This document shows positions 8,685-17,209 of a stretch of 64,000 nucleotides of DNA, piece after piece. The notes under the pieces were generated by a model. That model had not been told where the DNA came from, did not search any database, and saw nothing but the letters and a program-made list of their open reading frames with translations. The position numbers and the translations under genes are program-made. Each line of letters starts with the position of its first letter. The first letter of the stretch is position 1. The DNA comes from Leifsonia shinshuensis (lineage in GTDB: Bacteria; Actinomycetota; Actinomycetes; Actinomycetales; Microbacteriaceae), in NCBI RefSeq assembly GCF_022606355.1, contig NZ_JAHHZQ010000005.1:434001-498000 (forward strand). The letters are read 5' to 3'.

Positions 8685-10571
8685 ATGGCGACGACATCCC
8701 CGTCCGGCTCCACTGGTCTGTCTTCGGAGGCAGGCTCCGTGGCCGTGTCCTACCCCTCACGGCTCGGCCCTGCCGAGCGTGCGGCCGCGATCCAGGCGCT
8801 CAAGGACACCGAGCTCGACATCCTCGTGGTCGGCGGCGGCATCGTCGGCACCGGCTCGGCCGTCGACGCGGTCACCCGCGGGCTCAGTGTCGGGCTCGTG
8901 GAGGCCCGCGACTTCGCGTCGGGAACCTCCAGCAGATCCTCGAAGCTGGTCCACGGCGGCATCCGCTATCTCGAGCAGCTCGACTTCGGGCTGGTGCGGG
9001 AGGCGCTCATCGAGCGCGGCCTACTGCTGCAGCGCATCGCCCCGCACCTGGTCAAACCCGTGCGCTTCCTCTACCCGCTGCACAAGCGGGTCTTCGAGCG
9101 GTTCTACATCGGCGCGGGCATGATGCTCTACGACATCTTCTCCTACACGGGCGGCCGCCCGCCCGGGGTGCCGCACCACCGCCACCTCAGCAGGCGGCAG
9201 GTGCTGAAGGCGATCCCGAGCATGGCTCCCAACGCCCTGGTCGGCGGCATCACCTACTACGACGCGCAGGTGGACGACGCCCGCTACACCGCCACTCTCG
9301 CCCGGACGGCCGCGCACTACGGCGCCCATGTCGCGACGCGCGTGCGGGTGGAGGGCTTCCTCAAGGTCGGCGAGCGGGTGGTCGGCGTGCAGGCCCACGA
9401 CCTGGAGAGCGGAGAGCGCTTCGAGATCCGCGCCAAGCAGGTCGTCAACGCGACCGGTGTCTGGACGGACGACACCCAGGCGATGGTCGGCGAGCGCGGC
9501 CAGTTCAAGGTGCGCGCGTCCAAGGGCATCCACTTGGTCGTGCCGCGGGACCGCTTCCAGTCGAAGATGGGACTGATCCTGCGCACCGAGAAGAGCGTGC
9601 TCTTCGTCATCCCCTGGGGGCGGCATTGGCTCATCGGCACGACCGACACCGACTGGCACCTCGACAAGGCGCATCCGGCGGCGACGGCCGCAGACATCGA
9701 CTACCTGCTCGCTCACGTCAACCAGGTGCTCAATGTGCCGCTCACCCGGGAGGACGTCGAGGGCGTCTACGCGGGGTTGCGCCCGCTGCTCGCGGGCGAG
9801 TCTGAGGAGACCTCGAAGCTGTCGCGCGAGCATCTCGTGGCGCATTCCGTGCCCGGACTCGTGGTGATCGCCGGCGGCAAGTGGACGACCTACCGGGTCA
9901 TGGCGAAGGACGCGATCGACGCGGCCGTCGACGCTCTCGACGGCAAGATCCCCGCGAGCACGACCATGGAGATCCCGCTGGTCGGCGCAGAGGGCTACCA
10001 GGCGGCCTGGAACCGGCGCGGCAGGATCGCGCGCGAGTCCGGACTCCACCCTGCACGCGTCGAGCACCTGCTGAACCGCTACGGCACCCTGACGGAGGAC
10101 ATCCTCACCCTCCTGCGCGACGACCCGTCGCTGGCGACCCCGCTTCCGGGCGCCGACGACTACATCGGTGCGGAGGTCGTGTACGCGGCGAGCCACGAGG
10201 GCGCCCTGCACCTGGAGGACGTGCTCGCCCGCCGCACGCGGATCTCGATCGAGGCGTGGGACCGCGGCGTCTCGGCGGCGCCCGTCGCGGCTTCGCTGAT
10301 GGCCGGCGTACTCGGCTGGGACACCGCTCGCGAGGAGCGCGAAGTGCAGACCTATCTGAAGCGCGTGGCCGCCGAGCGCGAGAGCCAGCTGCAGCCGGAC
10401 GACGCCTCGGCCGACCGGGTGAGACTGGAGGCCCCCGACATCGTCGACGTGGACGCGGCGGCCGCGAAGGCCGCAGAGGTCACCCGCACCGCGACCCAGG
10501 CCGCGGCCAAGGCGCGGTCCTCGCGTGCGAAGGCGGCGGAGAACGACGGGGCCGAGCCGGCGAAGGAGTAA
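8685..10571 (+). CDS. glpD: FAD-dependent glycerol-3-phosphate dehydrogenase
   Basis: 628-residue membrane-associated flavoprotein that oxidises sn-glycerol-3-phosphate to dihydroxyacetone phosphate and feeds electrons to quinones. Visible features are the FAD dinucleotide fold ILVVGGGIVGTGSAVDA near residue 48, the DFASGTSSRSSKLVHGG motif typical of GlpD, GTTDTDWH, and a C-terminal DAO_C helical domain. It is longer than the usual 500-580 residues. The extra length is a ~40-residue N-terminal extension and a ~60-residue Ala/Lys/Glu-rich low-complexity tail after the helical domain. A strong ribosome binding site, GGAGGAGGAAACG, precedes ATG 8685. A hairpin follows the stop. Confidence 0.96.
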   Translation: MATTSPSGSTGLSSEAGSVAVSYPSRLGPAERAAAIQALKDTELDILVVGGGIVGTGSAVDAVTRGLSVGLVEARDFASGTSSRSSKLVHGGIRYLEQLDFGLVREALIERGLLLQRIAPHLVKPVRFLYPLHKRVFERFYIGAGMMLYDIFSYTGGRPPGVPHHRHLSRRQVLKAIPSMAPNALVGGITYYDAQVDDARYTATLARTAAHYGAHVATRVRVEGFLKVGERVVGVQAHDLESGERFEIRAKQVVNATGVWTDDTQAMVGERGQFKVRASKGIHLVVPRDRFQSKMGLILRTEKSVLFVIPWGRHWLIGTTDTDWHLDKAHPAATAADIDYLLAHVNQVLNVPLTREDVEGVYAGLRPLLAGESEETSKLSREHLVAHSVPGLVVIAGGKWTTYRVMAKDAIDAAVDALDGKIPASTTMEIPLVGAEGYQAAWNRRGRIARESGLHPARVEHLLNRYGTLTEDILTLLRDDPSLATPLPGADDYIGAEVVYAASHEGALHLEDVLARRTRISIEAWDRGVSAAPVAASLMAGVLGWDTAREEREVQTYLKRVAAERESQLQPDDASADRVRLEAPDIVDVDAAAAKAAEVTRTATQAAAKARSSRAKAAENDGAEPAKE

Positions 10572-10575
10572 CGAG

Positions 10576-10598
10576 GTGCGGCCGGTCGCCGGCCGCAC
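10576..10598 (+). terminator. glpD 3' hairpin
   Basis: Perfect 10-bp stem GTGCGGCCGG / CCGGCCGCAC with a 3-nt loop, 4 nt after the glpD stop. It lacks a T-tract. The following ~150 nt is relatively AT-rich and leads to a TAGACT -10-like box at 10706-10711 for the antiporter operon. Confidence 0.7.
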
Positions 10599-10746
10599 CC
10601 TCCTCTGCGCGTTCGCCGCTGCGTGACCACCGGATGTCATACATATCAACCCTCGCTTATCAGATGTCGTTGAACGATCGAAAAGAGTCCGAAATCTCCC
10701 TCCGGTAGACTGGAACCCAGTGCCCGCAACGGATGGAGACGGATAA

Positions 10747-11277
10747 ATGGTTGACGTTCGACGGGTCAAACTGCCCGGGGTCGGGGTGTTGCACACCTTC
10801 GTCACGGACGACGGGGGCAAAGTCGGCGTCATCGCGCATCGCTCCGGGCACAGCGACCTGGTCACGTTCTCGGATCACGAAGACGGCGCCGATGTGACGA
10901 AGGTCTCGCTGCGCCTCAACGAAGACGAAGCGCACACGCTCGCCGAGCTTCTCGGTGGCACGCAGATCACCGAGTCGCTCACGGCTCTCGACCAGATGCC
11001 CGGCCTGAGCATCGACTGGTTCAGCGTCGACTACGAGGACTACATCGCCGGCCAGCAGCTGGGCGCCCCCGCCGACCGCGGATTCGTCGGCCTGACCGTG
11101 GTGGCTGTGGTGCGCGGGGACTCCGCGAATCCCGCGCCCGCCCCCGACTTCAAGGTCTTCCCCGGCGACACCCTCGTGGTCGCCGGCACCCCCGAGAAGG
11201 TCGCCAAGGCCTTCGCGTTCTTCCGCACGGGCGAGACCGCCGTGCGCGCCACCGCCGACGCGCCGCCGGGAGGCTGA
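10747..11277 (+). CDS. TrkA-C domain regulatory subunit of a cation/proton antiporter
   Basis: 176-residue soluble protein. The C-terminal ~80 residues (GFVGLTVVAVVRG...FKVFPGDTLVVAGTPEKVAKAFAFF) form an RCK-C/TrkA-C domain. The N-terminal part resembles the KhtT-type antiporter subunit. It is 3 nt upstream of the antiporter membrane gene, matching the KhtT-KhtU or YhaTU arrangement in which the small subunit gates K+/H+ exchange in response to nucleotide ligands and pH. The start ATG 10747 has a GGAGAC-type ribosome binding site; a TAGACT box lies at 10706-10711. Confidence 0.88.
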   Translation: MVDVRRVKLPGVGVLHTFVTDDGGKVGVIAHRSGHSDLVTFSDHEDGADVTKVSLRLNEDEAHTLAELLGGTQITESLTALDQMPGLSIDWFSVDYEDYIAGQQLGAPADRGFVGLTVVAVVRGDSANPAPAPDFKVFPGDTLVVAGTPEKVAKAFAFFRTGETAVRATADAPPGG

Positions 11278-11280
11278 TCC

Positions 11281-12648
11281 ATGCATCTCGGAGAAGACCT
11301 CATCATTCTCGGCATCCTCCTGCTCGTCGCGTACGTGCTCGGGCGCCTCGGCAAGCTGGTGGGCCTTCCCGCGATCCCCATCTACATGCTCGTCGGCCTG
11401 CTGGCCAGCCCGCACACCGGCTGGTTCCCGTTGAGCTTCGAGAGCAACTACATCGAGCTCATCGCGATCTTCGGGCTCATCCTGCTGCTGTTCAATCTCG
11501 GCTTGGAGTTCGACCAGGACGAGTTCTTCGGCAACTTCGGCAAGCTCGTCGTCTCCGGCGGCTCCTACATCCTCATCAACATGGGCGTCGGGCTCGCGTT
11601 CGGCTTCTGGGTCGGCTGGGGCACCAGGGAGGCGTTGATCATCGCCGGGATGACGGCCACGTCGTCGTCCGCGATCGTGACGAAGCTGCTCATCGAGCTG
11701 CGGCGCCTGCCCAACACCGAGACGCCGATGATCCTCGGCGTCACCGTGGTGGAGGACATCTTCATCGCGATCTACCTCGCCATCGTGTCGGTGGTGCTGA
11801 GCGGCGAGACCGAGCTGTGGCCGGTGGTCGGCAAGCTCACCGTGGCGTTCCTGTTCCTCGTGGTGATGTTCACCCTCGCGCGGTTCGGCGGGAGATACGT
11901 CTCCCGGCTGTTCCACACGAAGGACGACGAGCTCTTCACGATCCTCTTCTTCGGCCTGGCGGTGCTGTTCGCGGGGATCGGCGAGATCCTCGGGGTCACC
12001 GACGCGATCGGCGCTTTCCTCATCGGGCTGGTGCTCGGCGCCACGAAGTACCGCAACAAGATCGAGCACATCGCCATCCCGTTGCGCGACGTGTTCGCAG
12101 CGTTCTTCTTCCTCAACTTCGGCCTCGAGCTCGATCCGGCGAAGTTCCCGTCCGTTCTCGGTCCGGTGCTGATCGCGGTCGCCATGACGATCGTGCTGAA
12201 CATCCTCGCCGGTCAGTTCGTCGCGTGGATCAACGGCTTCGGCCCGCAAGCCGGGATCAACACCACGGTCATCCTCCAGAACCGCGGTGAGTTCGCGCTC
12301 ATCCTGGCCACGCTGTCGATCAGTGCGGGGCTCGACCCCCGCATCGTGCCGTTCGCGGGACTGTACGTGCTCATCATGGCCGTGCTCGGCCCGATCCTCG
12401 CAGCGAACTCCGAGAAGATCGGTGGGATGATTCTCCGGTCCGGATCGTCCAAACGGCGCGACCGGCGGAAGAAGCGCGATCCCATGCTCGACGAGGAGAT
12501 CGCACTCGTCGAGGCGGCGACCGCCGATCTCGACTCCGACACGCGCCGCAACGACAGGAGCGCAGGCGACACGCGCGACGCTGTGGACCGGATCGTCGAG
12601 CAGGCCATGCAGCAGCAGGACACGACCGTCGACCGAAAGCGGGACTGA
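11281..12648 (+). CDS. CPA2-family monovalent cation/proton antiporter
   Basis: 455-residue integral membrane protein with about 12 hydrophobic segments, the Na+/H+ exchanger fold of KefB/KhtU-type CPA2 transporters. Visible features are the N-terminal ILLLVAYVLGRLGKLVGLPAIP, the central GLEFDQDEFFG region, VTDAIGAFLIGLVLGATKY, and NRGEFALILATL near the end. The cytoplasmic C-terminus is a short charged tail rich in Lys, Arg and Asp, without an own RCK domain. That role is supplied by the preceding TrkA-C subunit, so the two form one efflux system (K+ or Na+; the ion cannot be told). Confidence 0.93.
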   Translation: MHLGEDLIILGILLLVAYVLGRLGKLVGLPAIPIYMLVGLLASPHTGWFPLSFESNYIELIAIFGLILLLFNLGLEFDQDEFFGNFGKLVVSGGSYILINMGVGLAFGFWVGWGTREALIIAGMTATSSSAIVTKLLIELRRLPNTETPMILGVTVVEDIFIAIYLAIVSVVLSGETELWPVVGKLTVAFLFLVVMFTLARFGGRYVSRLFHTKDDELFTILFFGLAVLFAGIGEILGVTDAIGAFLIGLVLGATKYRNKIEHIAIPLRDVFAAFFFLNFGLELDPAKFPSVLGPVLIAVAMTIVLNILAGQFVAWINGFGPQAGINTTVILQNRGEFALILATLSISAGLDPRIVPFAGLYVLIMAVLGPILAANSEKIGGMILRSGSSKRRDRRKKRDPMLDEEIALVEAATADLDSDTRRNDRSAGDTRDAVDRIVEQAMQQQDTTVDRKRD

Positions 12649-12711
12649 CCCATCGACACGACCCCCGGCAGCCCGAGCGCCGGTACCCCGGCGCAGACGG
12701 ACGGCACCACG

Positions 12712-13557
12712 ATGCTCCAGATGATGCTGCGCCCGCGCTGGATCGGAGCGCTGATCTTCGCACTGGCGCTCGCCGCCGGGTTCGCGGCCCTCGGCCAGTG
12801 GCAGCTCGAGCGTGCGATCGAGTCGGGCAAGGCGGTGGAGGCCCCGACCGAGACGGTGCTGCCGCTCGCGCAGGTGGCGCAACCGGGCGGTCCGCTCACA
12901 GACAAGGCGGTCGGCCAGCTTGTCGAGTTCACCGGGACGGTGATCGCGGGCGACGACCAGCTGCTCTACGACCGGCTCAACGACGGCAAGACGGGATGGT
13001 GGGTCGTCTCGCACGTGAACGTGGACGCCGGGGACGGCCGCACGATAGCGCTCGCGGTCGCCCGGGGCTGGGCGCCGAGCGAGGGGGAGGCCAAGGCCGC
13101 GGTGGCGCGGCTCGCGTCCGAGCCCGAGGCGCCACAGCGCATGGTCGGGCGCATCCTCCCGGACGAGCAGCCCCAGGTGCCCGATGACAAGAGCAACCCG
13201 ACGGCAATGAAGAGCCTCGGCGTCGGCCAGCTCTACAACCTCTGGACGGGCGTGGACGGAATGGACGTGTACAACGCGTATGCCGTCGAGCAGACGCCCC
13301 CGGCCGGGCTGGTGAAGATCGACTCGCCCCCGCCGATCCAGCAGACCGAGCTCAACTGGCTCAACGTCTTCTACGCCGCCGAGTGGATCATCTTCGCCGG
13401 CTTCGCGATCTTCCTCTGGTACCGGCTCGTGCGCGACGCCAAGCAGCGCGAGGACGAGGAGCGCGAACTGGAGGCGACCGCCGCGGCCGCCGCCGACGGC
13501 GGCTCGGCGGGCGGTCCCGTGGACGGCGCCGGCGCGCGCGCCGGGAAAGTAGAATAG
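12712..13557 (+). CDS. SURF1 family cytochrome oxidase assembly protein
   Basis: 281 residues. It has the SURF1 layout: an N-terminal membrane helix (WIGALIFALALAAGFAALGQWQLERA, with GQWQLER the family hallmark), a periplasmic/outer-face domain with a conserved ARGW-like strand, a second helix near the C-terminus (WIIFAGFAIFLWYRLVRDA), and a low-complexity Ala/Gly tail. SURF1 helps insert heme into cytochrome c oxidase subunit I. The stop of the antiporter gene is in the same frame 63 nt upstream and no canonical start lies between, so ATG 12712 (or 12721/12724) is the start. No strong ribosome binding site is visible. Confidence 0.9.
   Translation: MLQMMLRPRWIGALIFALALAAGFAALGQWQLERAIESGKAVEAPTETVLPLAQVAQPGGPLTDKAVGQLVEFTGTVIAGDDQLLYDRLNDGKTGWWVVSHVNVDAGDGRTIALAVARGWAPSEGEAKAAVARLASEPEAPQRMVGRILPDEQPQVPDDKSNPTAMKSLGVGQLYNLWTGVDGMDVYNAYAVEQTPPAGLVKIDSPPPIQQTELNWLNVFYAAEWIIFAGFAIFLWYRLVRDAKQREDEERELEATAAAAADGGSAGGPVDGAGARAGKVE
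13550..13555 (+). promoter_or_regulatory. -10 box of a leaderless promoter for the DUF3817-guaA unit
   Basis: TAGAAT overlaps the stop of the SURF1 gene and ends exactly 6 nt before ATG 13562. No Shine-Dalgarno sequence is present, so the mRNA is likely leaderless. Confidence 0.65.
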
Positions 13558-13561
13558 CCCT

Positions 13562-14011
13562 ATGCCCCTCGCTCCCAAGCTCGAAGACTTCCCGAAGATC
13601 CGTGGGGCGCTGAAGTTCTACCAGGTGTTCGCCTACGTCACCGGCATCATGCTCCTGCTGCTCTGCGTGGAGATGGTCGTGAAGTACGGTCTCGGCTACC
13701 AGGTCTTCGCGTTCAGCAACTACGGCGCCCTCACCCTCGTGCCGGTCAAGACCGCGGTCGCCCCGACCGGGGTCGACCTGAGCACCGGCATCCTGATCGC
13801 TCACGGCTGGCTCTACGTCGTGTACCTTTTCTCGGACTTCCGCCTGTGGAGTCTGATGCGCTGGCCGTTCACGAAGTTCGTGCTGATCGCCCTCGGTGGC
13901 GTCGTGCCGTTCCTCTCGTTCTTCGTGGAGGCCAGGATCACCAAGCAGGTCAAGACCTATCTGGCCGGCCGCGAGGCCGAGGCAGCGACATTCGTGGAGG
14001 CGACAAATTAG
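13562..14011 (+). CDS. DUF3817 family membrane protein
   Basis: 149-residue membrane protein with about three hydrophobic helices ([60 protein letters not shown]), the size and pattern of the DUF3817 family (Actinobacterial integral membrane, often beside guaA or guaB). Function unknown. It reads directly into guaA: its TAG stop shares one base with the guaA ATT start, so guaA translation is coupled to it. Confidence 0.88.
   Translation: MPLAPKLEDFPKIRGALKFYQVFAYVTGIMLLLLCVEMVVKYGLGYQVFAFSNYGALTLVPVKTAVAPTGVDLSTGILIAHGWLYVVYLFSDFRLWSLMRWPFTKFVLIALGGVVPFLSFFVEARITKQVKTYLAGREAEAATFVEATN
13996..14009 (+). promoter_or_regulatory. Ribosome binding site and ATT start of guaA
   Basis: GGAGG (13996-14000), a 6-nt spacer CGACAA, then ATT (14007-14009). 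There is no ATG, GTG or TTG in the guaA frame between the out-of-frame upstream gene body and the conserved VLVVDFGAQ strand, so this SD-spaced ATT is the only reasonable initiation codon. Confidence 0.65.
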
Positions 14012-15635
14012 CACCGACGCAGCGTTCTCGGACATCCTCGGAGGGGCCGACTCGGCCGCACCGTCCGGTCCCGTCCTCGTCGTCGACTTCGGCGCCCAGT
14101 ACGCCCAGCTGATCGCACGCCGCGTGCGCGAGGCGAACGTGTACTCCGAGATCGTGCCGCACACGGTCACAGCGGCCGAGGTGGCCGCCAAGCACCCCGC
14201 GGGCATCGTGCTCTCGGGAGGGCCGTCGAGCGTGTACGAAGACGGTGCACCCCAGCTCGACGAGGCGATCTTCGAGCTCGGCGTGCCGGTCCTCGGCATC
14301 TGCTACGGCTTCCAGGTCATGGCCACCGCCCTCGGCGGCGAGGTCGCCAAGACCGGTCGCCGCGAGTACGGCTCCACCGCCGTGCGCGTCTCGGACGCGG
14401 CTATCGGCGGGGCGGGCAGCCTCCTCGACGGTCAGCCCGAGCAGCAGACCGCATGGATGAGCCACGGCGACTCTGTCTCGCGCGCACCGGAGGGCTTCGA
14501 GGTGCTCGCCACCACCGACGACACCCCGGTCGCCGCCTTCGCCAACGAGGAGCGCAAGCTCTACGGCGTGCAGTGGCACCCCGAGGTCAAGCACTCGCAG
14601 TACGGGCAGGCGGTCCTCGAAAACTTCCTGCACCGCGCAGCGGGTATCCCGGGCGACTGGAACAGCGGCAACGTGATCGCCGATCAGGTGGCGGCGATCC
14701 GCGCCCAGGTCGGCAGCGGACGCGTGCTGTGCGCCCTGTCCGGCGGCGTCGACTCCGCCGTCGCGGCCGCGCTCGTGCACAAGGCGGTCGGCGACCAGCT
14801 CGTCTGCGTCTTCGTCGACCACGGCCTGCTCCGCAAGGACGAAGCGCGCCAGGTCGAGGAGGACTACGTCGCGGCCACCGGTGTTCGGCTGGTCACCGTG
14901 AACGCGCAGGAGCAGTTCCTGTCCGCGCTCGCGGGCGTCTCCGACCCCGAGACCAAGCGCAAGATCATCGGCCGCGAGTTCATCCGCGTGTTCGAGAAGG
15001 CCCAGGCCGACCTGATCGCGGAGGCCGCGAACGACGGCGACCCGATCCGCTTCCTGGTGCAGGGCACCCTCTACCCCGACGTGGTGGAGTCGGGCGGCGG
15101 CACGGGCACGGCCAACATCAAGAGCCACCACAACGTCGGTGGCCTTCCGGAAGACCTCCAGTTCGAGCTCGTCGAGCCGCTGCGCACCCTGTTCAAGGAC
15201 GAGGTGCGCGCCATCGGCCGCGAGCTCGGCTTGCCGGAGGTCATCGTCGGCCGCCAGCCGTTCCCAGGCCCCGGCCTGGGCATCCGCATCGTCGGCGAGG
15301 TGACGCAGGAACGTCTCGACCTGCTGCGCGACGCCGACGCGATCGTCCGTGCCGAGCTGACCGCCGCCGGCCTCGACGCCGAGATCTGGCAGTGCCCTGT
15401 GGTGCTCCTGGCCGATGTGCGCTCCGTGGGCGTGCAGGGCGACGGCCGCACCTACGGCCACCCGATCGTGCTGCGCCCGGTCTCCAGCGAGGACGCGATG
15501 ACGGCCGACTGGACGCGCCTGCCGTACGACCTGCTGGCCACGATCTCCAACCGCATCACCAACGAGGTGGACGGCGTCAACCGTGTCGTTCTCGACGTCA
15601 CGTCGAAGCCGCCGGGGACGATCGAATGGGAGTGA
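14007..15635 (+). CDS. guaA: GMP synthase (glutamine-hydrolysing)
   Basis: 542 residues; converts XMP to GMP with glutamine and ATP, following GuaB. The N-terminal class-I glutamine amidotransferase has [20 protein letters not shown], the nucleophile elbow GICYGFQ and the catalytic QWHPE His/Glu. The ATP-pyrophosphatase domain has the P-loop [10 protein letters not shown]. The C-terminal dimerisation domain has [14 protein letters not shown] and ends KPPGTIEWE, the canonical GuaA terminus. The first residues read (I/M)STDAAFSD from an ATT codon overlapping the stop of the DUF3817 gene by one base. A long perfect hairpin follows the stop. Confidence 0.96.
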   Translation: MSTDAAFSDILGGADSAAPSGPVLVVDFGAQYAQLIARRVREANVYSEIVPHTVTAAEVAAKHPAGIVLSGGPSSVYEDGAPQLDEAIFELGVPVLGICYGFQVMATALGGEVAKTGRREYGSTAVRVSDAAIGGAGSLLDGQPEQQTAWMSHGDSVSRAPEGFEVLATTDDTPVAAFANEERKLYGVQWHPEVKHSQYGQAVLENFLHRAAGIPGDWNSGNVIADQVAAIRAQVGSGRVLCALSGGVDSAVAAALVHKAVGDQLVCVFVDHGLLRKDEARQVEEDYVAATGVRLVTVNAQEQFLSALAGVSDPETKRKIIGREFIRVFEKAQADLIAEAANDGDPIRFLVQGTLYPDVVESGGGTGTANIKSHHNVGGLPEDLQFELVEPLRTLFKDEVRAIGRELGLPEVIVGRQPFPGPGLGIRIVGEVTQERLDLLRDADAIVRAELTAAGLDAEIWQCPVVLLADVRSVGVQGDGRTYGHPIVLRPVSSEDAMTADWTRLPYDLLATISNRITNEVDGVNRVVLDVTSKPPGTIEWE

Positions 15636-15651
15636 GCCTCCCCGAGATGTG

Positions 15652-15687
15652 AGAAGGGCCGGGATGCGGATGCATCCCGGCCCTTCT
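15652..15687. terminator. Bidirectional terminator between guaA and the Bax1-I gene
   Basis: Perfect 16-bp stem (arms 15652-15667 and 15672-15687) with a GGAT loop, located between two convergent genes. It serves guaA on the plus strand and the Bax inhibitor-like gene on the minus strand. Confidence 0.85.
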
Positions 15688-15699
15688 GCGTGTGCGGCG

Positions 15700-16482
15700 C
15701 TAGTTGCGTGCGATCGCGAAGATGCGGAGCAGTTCGAGGTAGAGCCACACCACGGTGACCATGATCCCGAAGGCGCCGGCCCAGCCGTAGGCGCGCGGCG
15801 CGCGGTTCTTGACACCCTGCTGGATCATGTCGAAATCGAGAACGAGCGAGTAGGCGCACATGATCACGACGAGCACGCCGATCACGACGCCGAGCGGGAT
15901 GCCGAAGATCTCGAAGGATCCGCGGAGGCCCCAGGGGTCGTTCACCGCGCCGGTCCAGATCAGGACGAGGTTCACCAGGGAGAAGACCAGATAGCCGATC
16001 ATCGCGGCGAGGAAGACCTTCGTCGCGCGAGCCGACGCGCGGATCTTGCCCGTGGCGAAGAGCGCGAGGGTCACGCCGACCACGACGATCGTCGCGAGCA
16101 CGGCCTGGACCACGACGCCCCCGGCGAACGCCTCGTAGAACTTGGAGATGCCGCCGACGAAAAGACCTTCCGCGGCCGCATAGGCGAGGGTGAGACCGGC
16201 CGACGGGAGCTTCTTACGGTTGCGGAAGATATTCACGAACGCGAGGACGAGCCCGGCGATCGCGCCGACGATCCAGAGCCCGGGAACCCACCACCCGACG
16301 ACGGCGCCCACGAGGAGGATGCCGAAGCTCGCGGCGGTCTTCCGGATCGTGTCCTCCACGGTCATGCGGTCGGTCTCTGCAGACGACGCGGACGGGGAGT
16401 TGTAGAGCTCTTCGAGCTGCTGAGCACTCGCGGTCGCGTTGAAGGCAGCGCTCTGAGAGAAGGCAGGATTGGAGGTTGCCAT
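15700..16482 (-). CDS. Bax inhibitor-1/YccA family membrane protein
   Basis: 260 residues with seven hydrophobic segments after a ~55-residue soluble N-terminus, the Bax1-I (UPF0005) layout. Typical motifs are the segment starting FVGGISKFYEAF and the final transmembrane region with the acidic YSLVLDFDMIQQGVKNRAP loop. Members are pH-sensitive cation (often Ca2+) leak channels in characterised bacteria; the role here is not known. The start ATG 16482 follows a GAGGAA ribosome binding site. It ends in the terminator shared with guaA. Confidence 0.9.
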   Translation of the reverse strand: MATSNPAFSQSAAFNATASAQQLEELYNSPSASSAETDRMTVEDTIRKTAASFGILLVGAVVGWWVPGLWIVGAIAGLVLAFVNIFRNRKKLPSAGLTLAYAAAEGLFVGGISKFYEAFAGGVVVQAVLATIVVVGVTLALFATGKIRASARATKVFLAAMIGYLVFSLVNLVLIWTGAVNDPWGLRGSFEIFGIPLGVVIGVLVVIMCAYSLVLDFDMIQQGVKNRAPRAYGWAGAFGIMVTVVWLYLELLRIFAIARN

Positions 16483-16508
16483 GGGTTCCTCGCTTTGTCG
16501 GGGACCGC

Positions 16509-17120
16509 TTAGGGTCTCGGTTCGTCCAACCTATCGGTTTGTTTTCTGAGACTTCTGACAGATTGCCATGAATCCAGTGCGATCGCGCCCCAGCGCGCGA
16601 GCCAGGCCGACGCCACGATCACCACGGAGCTCACCAGGATCGTGATCCAGCCCTGCTCGTACGTGGTGACGAAGCTCGGCAGCACGAGGCTCGATGCGAT
16701 CGGGAGGACCAGCACGGCGAACGTCGGCAGGGGGCGCAGGCGCACCAACAGCCACGCCGCCAGCATGATGGCGTAGCACCAGGCGAAGCCCGAGCCTCCG
16801 AGCATCAGCCAGGTGAAGCCCAGCACGGGGACGACGACCGCGACGCGCCGGCCGATGGTGGAGGGCAGCACGGCCCAGCCCGCCGGCTGCATCAGCGAGC
16901 CGACGAGCAGGAACGGCAGGCTGTACGCCGTCGTCACGAGGATGCAGGCGGTGCCGATCACGATCATCGCGAGCCCGGCGATCCACCTCGCGCGATAGTC
17001 GCCCCAGTGGAGGCCGAGGTCGCGCGCCGGTTCGTGCCAGGCGCGGCGCCGCCCTGCGGCCTCCTGGAGCGGTTCGGAGGTCGTCGGCGCACGGGTCGGG
17101 AGGCCGTCGGGATCGGGCAC
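16509..17120 (-). CDS. Hypothetical polytopic membrane protein
   Basis: 203 residues with about five hydrophobic helices between residues 45 and 175 (WIAGLAMIVIGTACILVTTA, LPFLLVGSLMQPAGWAVLP, VAVVVPVLGFTWLMLGG, AIMLAAWLLVRL, then WITILVSSVVIVASAWLARW). No family assigned. The start is GTG 17120, preceded at exactly 6 nt by a CACAAT box, so it is probably leaderless. It lies 26 nt upstream of the Bax1-I start on the same strand and may be co-transcribed with it. Confidence 0.75.
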   Translation of the reverse strand: MPDPDGLPTRAPTTSEPLQEAAGRRRAWHEPARDLGLHWGDYRARWIAGLAMIVIGTACILVTTAYSLPFLLVGSLMQPAGWAVLPSTIGRRVAVVVPVLGFTWLMLGGSGFAWCYAIMLAAWLLVRLRPLPTFAVLVLPIASSLVLPSFVTTYEQGWITILVSSVVIVASAWLARWGAIALDSWQSVRSLRKQTDRLDEPRP

Positions 17121-17126
17121 ACCCCG

Positions 17127-17132
17127 ATTGTG
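17127..17132 (-). promoter_or_regulatory. -10-like box of a leaderless promoter
   Basis: CACAAT (minus strand) ends 6 nt before the GTG start at 17120, the same spacing seen at several other genes here. The same hexamer serves the promoter at 1493-1498. Confidence 0.5.
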
Positions 17133-17197
17133 TCACCTCGTGTCGACGGACGGGTGAATCGGCGGGGACGTGCATCGGATCGTTTCGACCGCCCGGC

Positions 17198-17203
17198 TAG
17201 GAT
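17198..17203 (+). promoter_or_regulatory. -10 box of a leaderless promoter for the glycerophosphodiesterase
   Basis: TAGGAT ends 6 nt before ATG 17210; no ribosome binding site between them. Confidence 0.6.
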
Positions 17204-17209
17204 CGCCAC

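Noticed and set aside
12652-12711. ATC at 12652 as the SURF1 start, parallel to the guaA ATT
   Set aside because: No ribosome binding site at a proper distance, and the extra 20 residues are low-complexity; ATG 12712 or 12721 gives a complete SURF1 N-terminus.
10660-13578. 972-codon open frame on the minus strand
   Set aside because: Antisense shadow of the antiporter, SURF1 and glpD 3' region; its product is Arg/Glu/Asp/His-rich with no recognisable domain, as expected in very GC-rich DNA.
13950-15815. 621-codon minus-strand frame opposite guaA
   Set aside because: Shadow of guaA; the guaA product is fully conserved and the frame crosses the terminator between guaA and the Bax1-I gene.
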